64,000 nt of DNA from Paenibacillus sp. P25 (GCA_024704175.1 CP085629.1:1-64000); one strand, 5' to 3'. Shown: positions 8,695-17,871, counted from the stretch's first letter. Numbers and translations are program-made. Notes: generated by a model not told the origin, from the sequence alone.

Positions 8695-9138
8695 ATGGCT
8701 TTATCTGCTGAGCAGCAGAGGATATACAATCTTGTACGACAAGAAGCCCAGGCGCAAGGGTGCGATTTAAATATCGCTCTGGCTACGTGCGAAGCCGAGA
8801 CTACGTTTACCAATATCCTCGGAGATCACGGAGATTCGCTAGGCCCTTTCCAGGTGCAGCCTCGCTGGCATAACGACGCCTTCGTCTATGCAGCTAATAA
8901 ATATCTTGTAGACTGGCCGAGCACGCATTCGGAACGGCAGAAGGTAGTGTTAGGTAATGACGGGCTCGCCGTCGGCGCGGGCGTATACGTCGTCAAGCAG
9001 GTGTGGGCTTCGGCGGGAAAGGATTTTAGACAGTTCTCTCTGCAGTATGTCGGTCCTGCCATACCGGATAGCGATTATCAGCGGAGGCGGAATATCTGGC
9101 TCAAATATCAGGGGATGGCCCCGGACGACAGCCCCTGA
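8695..9138 (+). CDS. Tail lysozyme-like / lytic transglycosylase domain protein
   Basis: A 147-residue protein with the layout of the lysozyme-like fold: a catalytic Glu candidate in ATCEAETTF (residue about 34), then GDSLGPFQVQPRWH, and a C-terminal helix pair ending YQRRRNIWLKYQG. In a tail module it would cut peptidoglycan locally during injection. The frame ends DDSP at a run of four C (9131-9134). With five C it continues LTPVSSFSGSSGNGGNN directly into the next gene, so lysozyme and hub may be one polypeptide. Confidence 0.62.
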   Translation: MALSAEQQRIYNLVRQEAQAQGCDLNIALATCEAETTFTNILGDHGDSLGPFQVQPRWHNDAFVYAANKYLVDWPSTHSERQKVVLGNDGLAVGAGVYVVKQVWASAGKDFRQFSLQYVGPAIPDSDYQRRRNIWLKYQGMAPDDSP

Positions 9139-9191
9139 CACCAGTATCTAGCTTCAGTGGCAGCAGCGGTAACGGCGGAAATAATGCGGCA

Positions 9192-10166
9192 GTGGAAAAT
9201 CAGATCGTGTTCCCGCCCACAAACTTTTCGGTGCTCGCCGACAGCCAAAGATACGGGAACGTGCTATACGGGCGCCGATACCGCGTCATTGTGAGCAACG
9301 CAAACGGCATTGGCCTCGACGTGTCCGACCTGCGGTGTACTTTTTCGGTCCGCAAAGTGATTAACCAACAGCCGCCGTTCAGCGAGGTCGTAATTTACAA
9401 TTTGTCCGCCGAATCGGAGAACTTTCTTTTGACGGAAGGAAACCGGGTCGTTATCGAGGCTGGATACGAGGGCGAGCAGTACGGCGTTATCTTTGATGGC
9501 GATGTGGTCCAGACGGTCCGAGACAAGGAAAACGGTACGGATTATCGGCTCACGCTTTATGCCCTTCCGGGGGATCGGCGACTAAATTTCGGATTTGTGA
9601 TAGGCTCGATCGATAAGGGACAATCGGCCCGGCAGATCCTCGACTATATCGGCACTGCCTCGACCGTTCCAATAAAATTCGGGAGTATTTCGGACAATTT
9701 GACCAGCACACAGCTAACCCGCGGCAAGGTTATGTTTGGTATGACACGCGATTATCTGCGCCAGCTGCAGCAGTCCCAGAACGCGACGCTATACGCTGAG
9801 GACGGATCGATCAATTTCATCACGGCGGAGGACTTGCCGGAGGGCGAGGTTTTCGATCTATCCCCGGATTCCGGCCTTATCGGAGTACCGGCTCAATCCG
9901 AGCTCGGCGTAACCGTTAAAAGCTTACTGAATCCAAGACTCAAAATAAATGGCCTGGTGCATATCGATAATTCCTTGATACGCGCTCAGGCTTTTAATAT
10001 CGGACATTATCCAGCGCCGCTCGCTCGGGACGGACTGTACCGGATATGCGGGATCACACATACCGGTGATACCCGCGGTACAAATTGGTACACGGAATGT
10101 ACGACCGTATCGCAGGCTGGCGGCATACCCGGGGTTATATCGACCACGACCGGTAAGCCGTGGTAA
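9192..10166 (+). CDS. Phage baseplate hub protein
   Basis: A 324-residue protein from GTG 9192. No good ribosome binding site precedes this start, and the frame is open upstream to the C-run at 9131 through a Gly/Ser linker, which suggests that the true N-terminus is the lysozyme domain. Features are a beta-rich N-terminal half (RRYRVIVSNANGIGLDVSDL, YEGEQYGVIFDGDV) followed by an alpha/beta part (ARQILDYIGTAS, MFGMTRDYLRQLQ) and a final beta domain. This is the layout of gp27/hub-type proteins. Upstream plug and downstream spike genes support a central baseplate role. Confidence 0.66.
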   Translation: MENQIVFPPTNFSVLADSQRYGNVLYGRRYRVIVSNANGIGLDVSDLRCTFSVRKVINQQPPFSEVVIYNLSAESENFLLTEGNRVVIEAGYEGEQYGVIFDGDVVQTVRDKENGTDYRLTLYALPGDRRLNFGFVIGSIDKGQSARQILDYIGTASTVPIKFGSISDNLTSTQLTRGKVMFGMTRDYLRQLQQSQNATLYAEDGSINFITAEDLPEGEVFDLSPDSGLIGVPAQSELGVTVKSLLNPRLKINGLVHIDNSLIRAQAFNIGHYPAPLARDGLYRICGITHTGDTRGTNWYTECTTVSQAGGIPGVISTTTGKPW

Positions 10167-10181
10167 AGGAGGGAGAAAGCT

Positions 10182-10779
10182 TTGGCGCTACGCATAAACG
10201 ACCGATTACCTAATAATGACGCTGAGTTTTACCGTGTCCTTACGGATAGCATTTTCGCCGGTCTGCGGGTTGCTATGCCGGGGATTATCGAGTCTTTCAG
10301 CGCAGAGACTCAGACCGTGACCGTGCGCCCGGCGATCCGCGAACAAATTGTGGATCCGGATACGCTGCAACCCTCTTGGGTAGACATTCCCGTCTTGTTG
10401 GACGTGCCCGTCGTCCTTCCCCGGGCTGGGGGCTTCGCCATAACAGCGCCGATAAAGCCCGGCGATGAGTGCCTGGTCGTTTTTGCAGACCGTTGTATCG
10501 ACGCCTGGTACTCGCTCGGAGACGTACAGAACCAAATGGAGCTTCGGAAGCATGATCTCTCCGACGGCTTCGCTATCGTCGGGGTAAGCTCCCAACCCCG
10601 GGTGCTCTCGAATTACTCCCGATTCTATGCAGCTCCGGACCGAGGACGGCGCAACGGCTATCACAGTCAAGCCTGGAGAGATCGATATTAGCGCAACGAT
10701 AGTGCGGATCAATGGGGTCAACTTCTCGACCCACGTTCACAGTGACCCGCAGGGCGGCGTAACGGGAGGGCCGCAGTAA
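10182..10779 (+). CDS. Gp138-type membrane-puncturing baseplate spike, frameshifted
   Basis: TTG start at 10182 behind AAGGAGGGAG. Residues 1-145 contain the OB-like domain of Gp138 spikes (DIPVLLDVPVVLPRAGGFAI, PIKPGDECLVVFADRCIDAW). A break near 10622 moves the end into another frame: PDSMQLRTEDGATAITVKPG, then HVHSDPQGGVTGGPQ. The His-x-His and closing TGGP are the usual apex of such spikes, where the His residues hold an iron ion. The stop overlaps the next start (TAATG). Confidence 0.75.
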
Positions 10780-11151
10780 TGGCGATGAAATATAGAAAGC
10801 TTGACAGCAATGGGGATTACGTTTTCGGCCACAATGAGGATGATTTTTACCACGGTAAGGCCGCGGTCGGACAGGCGATCTATACGAGCCTTAAGGTCGC
10901 TGCTCGGCGAATGGTTCGAGGACACCAGTTTAGGCATGCCACTTTTTCAGCACATCATAGGAGCAAACGGATCGCCGGATAACCTTAGAGGCGCGGACCT
11001 GCTTGTCCGGGATGTGATTATAGGCGTCCAGGGCGTCAAGGGTATAAAATCGTTTTCCAGCGGCTTCGAAAACCGAGTATACGCGGTCGAGTGCATCGTC
11101 GATACCGTGTACGGTGATGTGACCATATCGGGGGTGACATTCACGCCATGA
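10779..11151 (+). CDS. Gp25-like baseplate wedge protein, frameshifted
   Basis: About 123 residues over two frames, with the break near 10900. The first part is AMKYRKLDSNGDYVFG and AVGQAIYTSLK. The second is LLLGEWFEDTSLGMPLFQHI and VKGIKSFSSGFENRVYAVEC. The Q-A-I-x-T-x-L-K then L-L-G-E-W-F pattern is that of GPW/gp25-type wedge proteins. They prime the sheath at the baseplate. It overlaps both neighbours by a few bases. Confidence 0.72.
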
Positions 11152-12323
11152 CTTATTTCGCACCGGTCATTACGAATACCGGCATGAGCATTCCGAGCTA
11201 CGTTGACATTCGGGACCAGCTTATCGCCGACGCTCAGACGATTTTTGGTTCTGATATCTACCTGGAGCCTAACACACAAGACTATCAATGGATCGCAACA
11301 GTAGCTACTAAACTTTATGATTCTTTCCTCACGGCGCAAGCTGTCTATAACAGCCGGGGACCTGCAACGGCGATAGGACCAGGGTTGGACGTCATTGTGG
11401 GAGTCAACGGCATCAAGCGCAAAGCCGGGACGGCCTCTACGGCAACCGTAACGCTCATCGGGACGCCTAATACGACCATTACCAACGGCATCGTAGGGGA
11501 CGTGAACGGGAATAACTGGTCGATCACCTCACCAACGACGATTAGCAGTACGGGCACAGTGACGGCGCTCGCTACGTGCCAAACAGTCGGGCCGATCACA
11601 GCGGGGCCTGGGGAAATTAACCGGATCGTCACGCCTACGCTCGGCTGGACTGGCGTAACAAATCCGGTTGCGGCCGTAACCGGGACGATGACCGAAACCG
11701 ACGCCTCGCTAAGAGCCCGGCAGGCAATGAGCACCGCGCAGCCCAGTCAGGCAATTATAGAGGGCTTAAACGGGGCTATCAGCGCCGTCAGCGGTGTAAA
11801 GCGGTTTGTGGTTTATGAGAATTACACGGACACTACGGACTCCAACGGTATTCCTAGGCATTCCATCGCGGTTATTGTTGAGGGCGGCGCCGATCAGGAT
11901 ATCGGCAATGCGATCTATAACCGGAAACCGCCCGGCACCGGAATGTTGGGTAACATCAGTGTGCCAGTTACGGACCGGTATAACAGCATATCGAACATGT
12001 TATTTTCCAGGCCAACAAGCGTTGATATCGATGTGACGATCAACGTAAAACAAATATCGGGGTACACCCAAAGCATGACGACGGCGATTAAAGACGCCGT
12101 CGTTTCGTTTTTAAACTCTCTGTTGATTGGTCAGGACCTTATTATATCGAGCCTTTGGGGGACGGTGCTGTCATTGAATCAATCACTCGCTGCGCCGACT
12201 TTCTCGGTTACGTCGGTCACGGCGACCCGTCACGGCCAGACACAAGGGACCTCAGATATCGCTATCGCCTACAACGAAGTGGCCCACGGCGTTGTCGGCA
12301 ATATCACCGTGAACGTGACGTAA
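11148..12323 (+). CDS. Baseplate J-like protein
   Basis: A complete 391-residue protein. It has the J family order: N-terminal YVDIRDQLIADAQTIFG, a beta-rich insert with GNNWSITSPTTIS, the ETDASLRARQAMSTAQPS segment, and the C-terminal alpha/beta domain with PGTGMLGNISVPV. J proteins form the wedge arms of contractile baseplates. Located between gp25 and the DUF2612 gene, as in Mu- and P2-like modules. Confidence 0.88.
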   Translation: MTYFAPVITNTGMSIPSYVDIRDQLIADAQTIFGSDIYLEPNTQDYQWIATVATKLYDSFLTAQAVYNSRGPATAIGPGLDVIVGVNGIKRKAGTASTATVTLIGTPNTTITNGIVGDVNGNNWSITSPTTISSTGTVTALATCQTVGPITAGPGEINRIVTPTLGWTGVTNPVAAVTGTMTETDASLRARQAMSTAQPSQAIIEGLNGAISAVSGVKRFVVYENYTDTTDSNGIPRHSIAVIVEGGADQDIGNAIYNRKPPGTGMLGNISVPVTDRYNSISNMLFSRPTSVDIDVTINVKQISGYTQSMTTAIKDAVVSFLNSLLIGQDLIISSLWGTVLSLNQSLAAPTFSVTSVTATRHGQTQGTSDIAIAYNEVAHGVVGNITVNVT

Positions 12324-12335
12324 GGAGGGGATAAC

Positions 12336-12910
12336 TTGGCGATCGAACCGTATTTAGACCTCATTACGTCGGGACACCGCTTAAAGCCTAAATTCATTGC
12401 ATGGCTTTCTGCCTGGCTAACAAAAATCGATGATGTCGTAAACGTCCTGAACGGACTGCCCTCCGACTTTGATATCGATCAAGCGGTAGGAACACAGCTC
12501 GACTTGCTCGGCGTGCTCATCGGCCAAAAACGGATTATGACATTCCCCTGTCAAACGGCTCGCCAGTGCTGGACGACGATCATTTCCGCTTGCTGCTTAA
12601 GGCGCAGATCGCAAAGAACCAATGGGATGGGACGATTCCACAAATCTATGACATATGGGACAGCCTTTTCGCAAGCTCCGGCTCGCAGCTTCAGATTATC
12701 GACAACTTCGATATGACGATGCAGGCCATTGTCACCGGTATGTCGGATGTGGATTCGTCCCTTTTGATTTCCCACGGGCTCATCATACCGCGGCCGATGG
12801 GGGTGGGGATCACCATTATTGCAGATACCGAGATCAGCGACCAGACTTATGCCGGGTCTGTTGTCAGCGGGAATGATAGTCAGACCATTACGGCCCCAGC
12901 GGGCAATTAG
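12336..12910 (+). CDS. DUF2612/gpI-like baseplate-fibre linker, frameshifted
   Basis: Starts at TTG 12336 behind AAGGAGGGG. The frame breaks at TTCCCCTG near 12547. One more C restores FPLSNGSPVLDDDHFRLLLKA and the rest to 12910, about 191 residues. The signature D-Q-A-V-G-x-Q-L-D-L-L-G-x-L-I-G and the downstream RLLLKAQIAKNQWDGTIP are those of DUF2612 proteins, which sit between J and the tail fibre and attach the fibre. Confidence 0.75.
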
Positions 12911-12927
12911 GAAAGGAGAAATGCAAG

Positions 12928-14874
12928 ATGGCCGTTTACAATAATATGATTATCACGAACGCCGGGCAGGTACTATGGGCCAAGGTGCAAACTGGGGCGG
13001 CGCTGACTTTTACCCGAATGCAGATCGGTTCATACAAGCAGCAGGCGGGCGATGACCCGGCAACGTTTACCGCATGCCGAACACCGATCGCATTTTTCCC
13101 TATCAGCAATTACTCCCGGACTGGGAGTACGGCACAGATCCGCGGTATCTTCCAGAACACCTCACTTACCTCAAACACCTACACATGCGAGATTGGTCTT
13201 TATGCCCAGGACCCGGACATCGGGGAAATCATGTACGCCTATGCGAATGCCGGGGCGAACGGCGACACCTTCCCGCCTTTTGCATCCGGTCCCTTCTCGC
13301 GCCAGTTCAAGATTAGCCTGGCACTCGGCAACGCGACGACAGTTACGGCCCAGGTGCCCGCGGAGACTTACGTCGAGAACGACGGCGGCGTAATCGCGCT
13401 CTTAGCCGATGCAATGGCTAACCGTCCGAAAGCTGGAACGGCAGGCCGTATTTTTATTAGTACGGATACGCAAGAGATTTACCGGGACACCGGATCGGCT
13501 TGGCAAAGACTCGCCTCGGGCACCCTGGCGTGGACGGACATTACGAATAAACCTGCTACTCTTCTGACATCCATTACGGCAGGACAGAATATCGCAGTTA
13601 CGAATCCAAGCGGGTACGGCGCTGCGACGGTGGGAATCACCGGCGTTATCCCGGTTGCTAACGGCGGTACCGGGAGCTCTACGCAGAATTTTGTTGACCT
13701 TTCAACTGCACAGCTGGTAGGTGGCATGAAGACCTTCACGGCAACCCGATTGAAATTGATCCCTAATTCAGGTGTGCAAGAAGCGCGTTTTCATGTGTTC
13801 AATGGCGGCGCAACAGCCGAGTGGCTATTTGGTCAGAAAAGCGGCACGTCTCATGACTTTATCCTGAGTAAGATGGTTTCCGGTGCTGAATCGGATTATT
13901 TCAGAGTGGCAACGAATGGCGCTATTTATACCGCCAACAACACAATGGACGACGGAAGTGGTACGGCCAAGCTTAAAGGTGCGCTGCAGTTGGACAACGG
14001 GACGGCCGACGGTCCAGAGATTTTCTGGAATGATCCCACACACAGCACAAGTATACGAGCGGACTTATACAATGAGCGGCTCCGGTTCTGGAGCAGCTAT
14101 CGTAATGGTGCGATCAAGTACCCACTCATCATCGACCTGTCTGATGGTAAACTCGGAGATACCTACTTCAAGGGCACGGTGGGCTTACCTCATGGATGGG
14201 GCGATGGTGGATTTTACAACGGGACGGGTGACGGGGCTTCCTACTCGACGTATAATTTCCGCCTTAAAGGCTGGTACGGCCTAGCGATGTCCGACTATTC
14301 GGGAGCCGTCAACGGGTATTACGACTTTCGTGCTGGGAAGTGGGTCACAAGAAACGGCTTTGCTGTTGGCAATGAAACAACGACGGTGATCGACCTCAAG
14401 GGGTCGGATGGTACAGTACACGCCACAAAGTTCCTCGCAAACCAAGGCGCGGGTACTGGTGGGGGCTATTCCTTCGACGGGGACGGGGCCTATGACACTG
14501 GGATGTTCTCTGATGGTGACGGGAAACTTTACCTCTACACAAACGGCACTAGGGTGTTAGACATGAATGCTGGTTCAGCCATCTTCAATGTGCCTGTAAC
14601 TTTCAATGGCGGGGGATTTGCTAGTTCTCTAGCCCAAAATGGATATCAGAAGCTTCCGAGCGGCCTTATTTTACAATGGGGAACGGTATCAATACCAAAC
14701 GGGGGGACGAATACTAACGTAAACTTCCCCATCGCGTTTCCTAACTCGTGTTTCAGTGCTGTCGCAACTGATTCCGCTAATGCCGTTTATATCACTTATA
14801 TGAGTGTAAATGGAATAACGGTATATGTCGGAAGTGCAAGTACAGTCGTAACTTGGATGGCTGTAGGATGTTAA
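12928..14874 (+). CDS. Phage tail fibre protein
   Basis: A complete 648-residue protein. The N-terminal ~150 residues (AVYNNMIITNAGQVLWAK, TFTRMQIGS) are the conserved baseplate-binding part of such fibres. A collar-like segment follows (VANGGTGSSTQNFVDLST), then a long beta-rich shaft with many Asn/Gly/Asp. The C-terminal tip is of the gp53-like type (SGLILQWGTVSIPNGGT, FPNSCFSAVATDS). The tip probably binds the cell-wall receptor. AAAGGAG lies 10 bases before the ATG. Confidence 0.85.
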   Translation: MAVYNNMIITNAGQVLWAKVQTGAALTFTRMQIGSYKQQAGDDPATFTACRTPIAFFPISNYSRTGSTAQIRGIFQNTSLTSNTYTCEIGLYAQDPDIGEIMYAYANAGANGDTFPPFASGPFSRQFKISLALGNATTVTAQVPAETYVENDGGVIALLADAMANRPKAGTAGRIFISTDTQEIYRDTGSAWQRLASGTLAWTDITNKPATLLTSITAGQNIAVTNPSGYGAATVGITGVIPVANGGTGSSTQNFVDLSTAQLVGGMKTFTATRLKLIPNSGVQEARFHVFNGGATAEWLFGQKSGTSHDFILSKMVSGAESDYFRVATNGAIYTANNTMDDGSGTAKLKGALQLDNGTADGPEIFWNDPTHSTSIRADLYNERLRFWSSYRNGAIKYPLIIDLSDGKLGDTYFKGTVGLPHGWGDGGFYNGTGDGASYSTYNFRLKGWYGLAMSDYSGAVNGYYDFRAGKWVTRNGFAVGNETTTVIDLKGSDGTVHATKFLANQGAGTGGGYSFDGDGAYDTGMFSDGDGKLYLYTNGTRVLDMNAGSAIFNVPVTFNGGGFASSLAQNGYQKLPSGLILQWGTVSIPNGGTNTNVNFPIAFPNSCFSAVATDSANAVYITYMSVNGITVYVGSASTVVTWMAVGC

Positions 14875-14886
14875 GGAGGGGGAATT

Positions 14887-15465
14887 ATGCCAATTCAACA
14901 TTATGCCAACGCCGATGCGAACGGGAATCTTATCGGATTCTATAATGACGATGTATGGGACCCCGAGAAAATTCCGGCAACCGCTGTAAAGATCACGGAG
15001 GACGATTGGCGGGATGCTGTCAGCAATCCGGGAAAATACATCATTCAAGATGGCGCTATGGTCTTGGCCCCGCCGCCGACCGTCGCCGAATTATTGGCAA
15101 GGGCGCAGGAAGCGAAGATCGCAGAGCTAAACGCCGCCTGCAGCGCAGCGATTAACGGCCGGTTCACATCGAAAGTGGACGGCGTATCGTACCAATTCTC
15201 CTTCGATGCCGAGGCGCAGTCCAATTTTGTTAAGGCCGGCCGGGCTTTCGATAAGGGACTCATGACGTCGATCAGATGGACCGCTTACGACCAGGCCGGG
15301 GCGATCGTGCGCATCGACCTAGACGCCGCTGCTTTTGATGCGGTATTTAAAGATTCACTGGAACACTTGAACACGCAGCTATCCAAATTTCGGGATACAC
15401 TGCGGCCACAAGTAATGGCCTGCACGACGGTCGAAGAGGTGCAGGCGATCACCTATGACGGCTAA
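14887..15465 (+). CDS. DUF4376-type tail fibre-associated protein
   Basis: A 192-residue protein with an N-terminal beta part (HYANADANGNLIGFYNDDVW) and a C-terminal DUF4376-like helical domain (LARAQEAKIAELNAACSAAI, DGVSYQFSFDAEAQSNFVKA). Genes of this kind follow tail fibre genes and are thought to act in fibre assembly or attachment. The end overlaps the next gene by 11 bases, suggesting translational coupling. Confidence 0.72.
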   Translation: MPIQHYANADANGNLIGFYNDDVWDPEKIPATAVKITEDDWRDAVSNPGKYIIQDGAMVLAPPPTVAELLARAQEAKIAELNAACSAAINGRFTSKVDGVSYQFSFDAEAQSNFVKAGRAFDKGLMTSIRWTAYDQAGAIVRIDLDAAAFDAVFKDSLEHLNTQLSKFRDTLRPQVMACTTVEEVQAITYDG

Positions 15466-15937
15466 AATGCGCCCGGGCGATCTCGTTTTAATCCGCGGCG
15501 TGACATTAATAGGGGATACGATCGAGTTTATTACGCACAGCCCGTACAGTCATTTAGCCGGGGTGGTTAACCCCCAACAATTATTTGAGGCTCAAGGATT
15601 CCGCCGTGCCGGATACCAGAGCCTCATTTTTTATGCGGGTCGGGGCGACGTGTACACCTGTGACGAGTTGACGGACTGCCAGCGGCGGCGGATCGTTGTG
15701 GCGGCGGAGCGGCACGCCGGAGCCGCTTACAGCTATTTGCTTTTAGGCTGGGAGCTTATTCGGTATGTTTTCGGCCTTACGCTCTTTGCTCCGCGGGACT
15801 GGCACCCTATTATCTGCTCTACGCTTTGGGCGAGGGCTTACCAGGCCGCGGGCGTCGATCTCTGTCCGGGTACCCGGTTCCCCACGCCCGCGGATATCGC
15901 CGCATCGCCGAAATTACGGAAAATATCAAGCCTCTAA
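15455..15937 (+). CDS. Permuted papain-like (NlpC/P60 superfamily, YiiX-type) cell-wall enzyme
   Basis: A 160-residue protein with the circularly permuted order of YiiX-type enzymes: a His candidate in HSPYSHLAGVV (about residue 32) precedes the nucleophile candidate Cys in HPIICSTLWARAY (about residue 127). A polar residue after the His strand would complete the triad. The N-terminus MRPGDLVLIRG is the typical first strand. There is no signal peptide. It lies at the border between tail fibre and lysis genes, so it may be a peptidoglycan amidase or an injected effector. Confidence 0.65.
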   Translation: MTAKMRPGDLVLIRGVTLIGDTIEFITHSPYSHLAGVVNPQQLFEAQGFRRAGYQSLIFYAGRGDVYTCDELTDCQRRRIVVAAERHAGAAYSYLLLGWELIRYVFGLTLFAPRDWHPIICSTLWARAYQAAGVDLCPGTRFPTPADIAASPKLRKISSL

Positions 15938-15956
15938 GGCAGGGAGGGCCGACCGG

Positions 15957-16292
15957 ATGAGCACACCGGAAACGAAAATGTTATCAGAAATTGCGCTAAA
16001 AGTAGGCAGGCTTGAAGTCCTTCAGGAGTCTAACGCCAAAGCGATACAGGACATGGCCATGAGCGTTAATCGGCTTGTTGACAAACTGGATAAATCCGAC
16101 GATCTTGCTCGGGAGGCCGACCAACGGGCCCGGTCAGCGCATCATAGGCTTGATGAGTTAAAGGACCAGGAGCTGCCGACAATGCGCGACCAAATGAAAG
16201 AAATCCGGGCTAATCAGCGTTGGCTCATCGGAACCACGATCAGCATCTGCGCTCTATTCGTGGTCGCCATCGGTCTGCTGCTGAAGCACTAA
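15957..16292 (+). CDS. xhlA: XhlA-like holin-associated protein
   Basis: A 111-residue protein with a heptad-rich coiled coil (LEVLQESNAKAIQDMAMSVN) and a single C-terminal membrane helix (WLIGTTISICALFVVAIGLLL). This is the build of the XhlA/hemolysin family, which works with holin and endolysin at host lysis in PBSX-type phages. ATG 15957 is preceded by GGGAGGG. No separate XhlB-like holin is obvious nearby. Confidence 0.78.
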   Translation: MSTPETKMLSEIALKVGRLEVLQESNAKAIQDMAMSVNRLVDKLDKSDDLAREADQRARSAHHRLDELKDQELPTMRDQMKEIRANQRWLIGTTISICALFVVAIGLLLKH

Positions 16293-16602
16293 ACGGGCAT
16301 TGCCGAACTAAGAATTCCGCGGCAAAGTTCGGCAATGATCGGCAATAGTAACTTTGCCGAACTTTGCCGTAAAAAGGGCCTTCGGCAATGGCATCGGCAA
16401 TGGCAAAAAACCAGTCGTACCAAGGGTTTAAGGGGAGCCATTGCCGATATTACCTTAAAATTTAAGAAAATAATTAATATAGCCGTTTAACCTATCTTTA
16501 ACCTAACTACAGGCTGTAAAAGATAGGTTAAACACCAAATAAACGAGTACGCGCGCGTGCGCGGCAATACGGCAATGGTAAGTAGAAAGGAGATCGATTG
16601 AA
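16293..16602 (+). repeat. Intergenic region with clustered CGGCAA/TTGCCG repeats and a 15-bp inverted repeat
   Basis: No convincing gene. About eleven CGGCAA hexamers occur in this stretch, roughly seven on the + strand and four on the - strand. They include paired copies such as TTCGGCAATGGCATCGGCAATGG. A perfect 15-bp inverted repeat pairs 16485-16499 (GTTTAACCTATCTTT) with 16519-16533. An alternating GCGCGCGTGCGC tract follows near 16550. The centre is AT-rich. The region separates xhlA from the endolysin-like gene, where phage lysis cassettes normally have only a few bases. Confidence 0.6.
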
Positions 16603-17181
16603 ATGGGATTAGGCTTTGACACATCAACGCCGCTTTCCTCCGCCCTGGCTTCCAAATTTGCGGCGCAGGGGTATGGGTTCGTTGGGCGTTATCTCGCTTC
16701 TCCAGGCGCCTGGAAGCGCCTGACGCCGGAGGAGGCCGTCAAGCTCAGTGACGCCGGGCTTTATATCGTCTCGCTATTCGAGCGGTACGCCGAGCGGGCT
16801 GGAGAGGGCGCGAATGCCGGGACGGAGGACGGCCGGGTCGCTTTTGCCCAGGCGCAGACGGTCCGACAGCCCGAAAGAACGGTGATTTACCCCGCGGTGG
16901 ACTATAACGCCGGTCCGGACGAATATGACGCCATAGAGGCTTATTTACGTGCCTTCGATGCAGAGATCCCGGGCTATGAGCTCGGCGTGTATGGCTCCTA
17001 CCGCGTGTGTGAGGCTATGCGCCTCCGAGGCGTAACTACCAAGCTCATGCAGACCTACGCATGGAGCGCGGGCCGGGTGTCCGATTATGTGACTATTTAT
17101 CAATATGAGAACGACGTCCGGGAGAACGGGATCGGCATAGACCGGTGCCGGTCGAACGGGGACGCAGGGGGTGGAGAATAG
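16603..17181 (+). CDS. DUF1906 glycoside-hydrolase-like protein, probable phage endolysin
   Basis: A 192-residue protein of the DUF1906 (Rv2525c-like) TIM-barrel family. It has the N-terminal GLGFDTSTPLSSALASKFAA and GYGFVGRYLAS, the strand ending VDYNAGPDEYD, and the C-terminal YQYENDVRENGIGIDRCRSN. These domains resemble GH25-type muramidases and are used by phages and spore formers as cell-wall enzymes. AAAGGAG precedes ATG 16603. The C-terminal GDAGGGE differs slightly from the usual GDAGGW-type ending and lies on a run of five G, so the last residues may be frameshifted. Confidence 0.75.
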   Translation: MGLGFDTSTPLSSALASKFAAQGYGFVGRYLASPGAWKRLTPEEAVKLSDAGLYIVSLFERYAERAGEGANAGTEDGRVAFAQAQTVRQPERTVIYPAVDYNAGPDEYDAIEAYLRAFDAEIPGYELGVYGSYRVCEAMRLRGVTTKLMQTYAWSAGRVSDYVTIYQYENDVRENGIGIDRCRSNGDAGGGE

Positions 17182-17183
17182 GT

Positions 17184-17339
17184 ATGGCGATCAAAGAGCA
17201 GGCGCCGCTTTTGTCGGCAGAAGACGCAAACAAGGTCATTGGCTTCCTGAGCGCTGCGTATAACGCCGGACTCGATCCGGAAGAAGCGCACAGGCTGGCT
17301 AATGAGTCGCGGAAAGCCTCCGGGCAGCCGGAACAATAA
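17184..17339 (+). CDS. Small phage protein of unknown function
   Basis: A 51-residue, mainly helical and acidic protein (LSAEDANKVIGFLSAAYNAG, DPEEAHRLANESRKASG). It starts two bases after the previous stop, and the next gene follows after an AAGGAGGG site. No membrane segment. The compact spacing and codon use support a real gene. It may be a small accessory of the endolysin; the function is unknown. Confidence 0.6.
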   Translation: MAIKEQAPLLSAEDANKVIGFLSAAYNAGLDPEEAHRLANESRKASGQPEQ

Positions 17340-17357
17340 ACCAAGGAGGGAATTCCT

Positions 17358-17871
17358 ATGACAGAAACGGTTTTGAACGACGTTATCACAATTGCAACGA
17401 CGGCACTTACCACAATCGGCGGGGCTGCTCGCCGTTGCGAGGAAATGGCCGACTCTCGTCAAGCTCGGAACGTTCCTCGAACAGCACGCCGAGACGATCG
17501 TCAAGGATGCCGCTACGGTCATAGAAGCGGTCAGTCATACGAACATCGGGGAGAAAATCGAGGAGTCGATAGCGGACAAGCTAAAGAAGTCCGAAATCAT
17601 GAGGCATGTAGCGATCGGCGCAAGCGGCTTCGGCGTAGCTCTGGAAAGCCTGAGCGACGTGCAGAAAGCGGCTCTCGCGAAAGTCGTCGCCGAGTCCGTA
17701 CCGGCAGAATGGGGCGTAAAACAAGAGGACGTTTTAAACGAGCTGGCCGAAGTGCAGAGGGCCGTTGAGCTATTCAACGGGCTTGATATCGTAAAGGCGG
17801 CAAACTTTTTCACCGAGGCGCAAAAGAGCCCGATCGAGCCGCCGATGGCTACGCTGAACACCATGCCATAA
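17358..17871 (+). CDS. Phage protein of unknown function, frameshifted
   Basis: Starts at ATG 17358 (MTETVLNDVITIATTALTTI) behind AAGGAGGG. A break at GGCGGGGCTG near 17423 moves the rest into the next frame: LLAVARKWPTLVKLGTFLEQ and onward to NTMP, about 171 residues. The N-terminus could be a membrane-associated helix. The rest is helical, with ASGFGVALESLSDVQKAALA. It lies after the endolysin-like gene. A holin-like role is conceivable from the N-terminal helix but not demonstrated. Confidence 0.55.
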
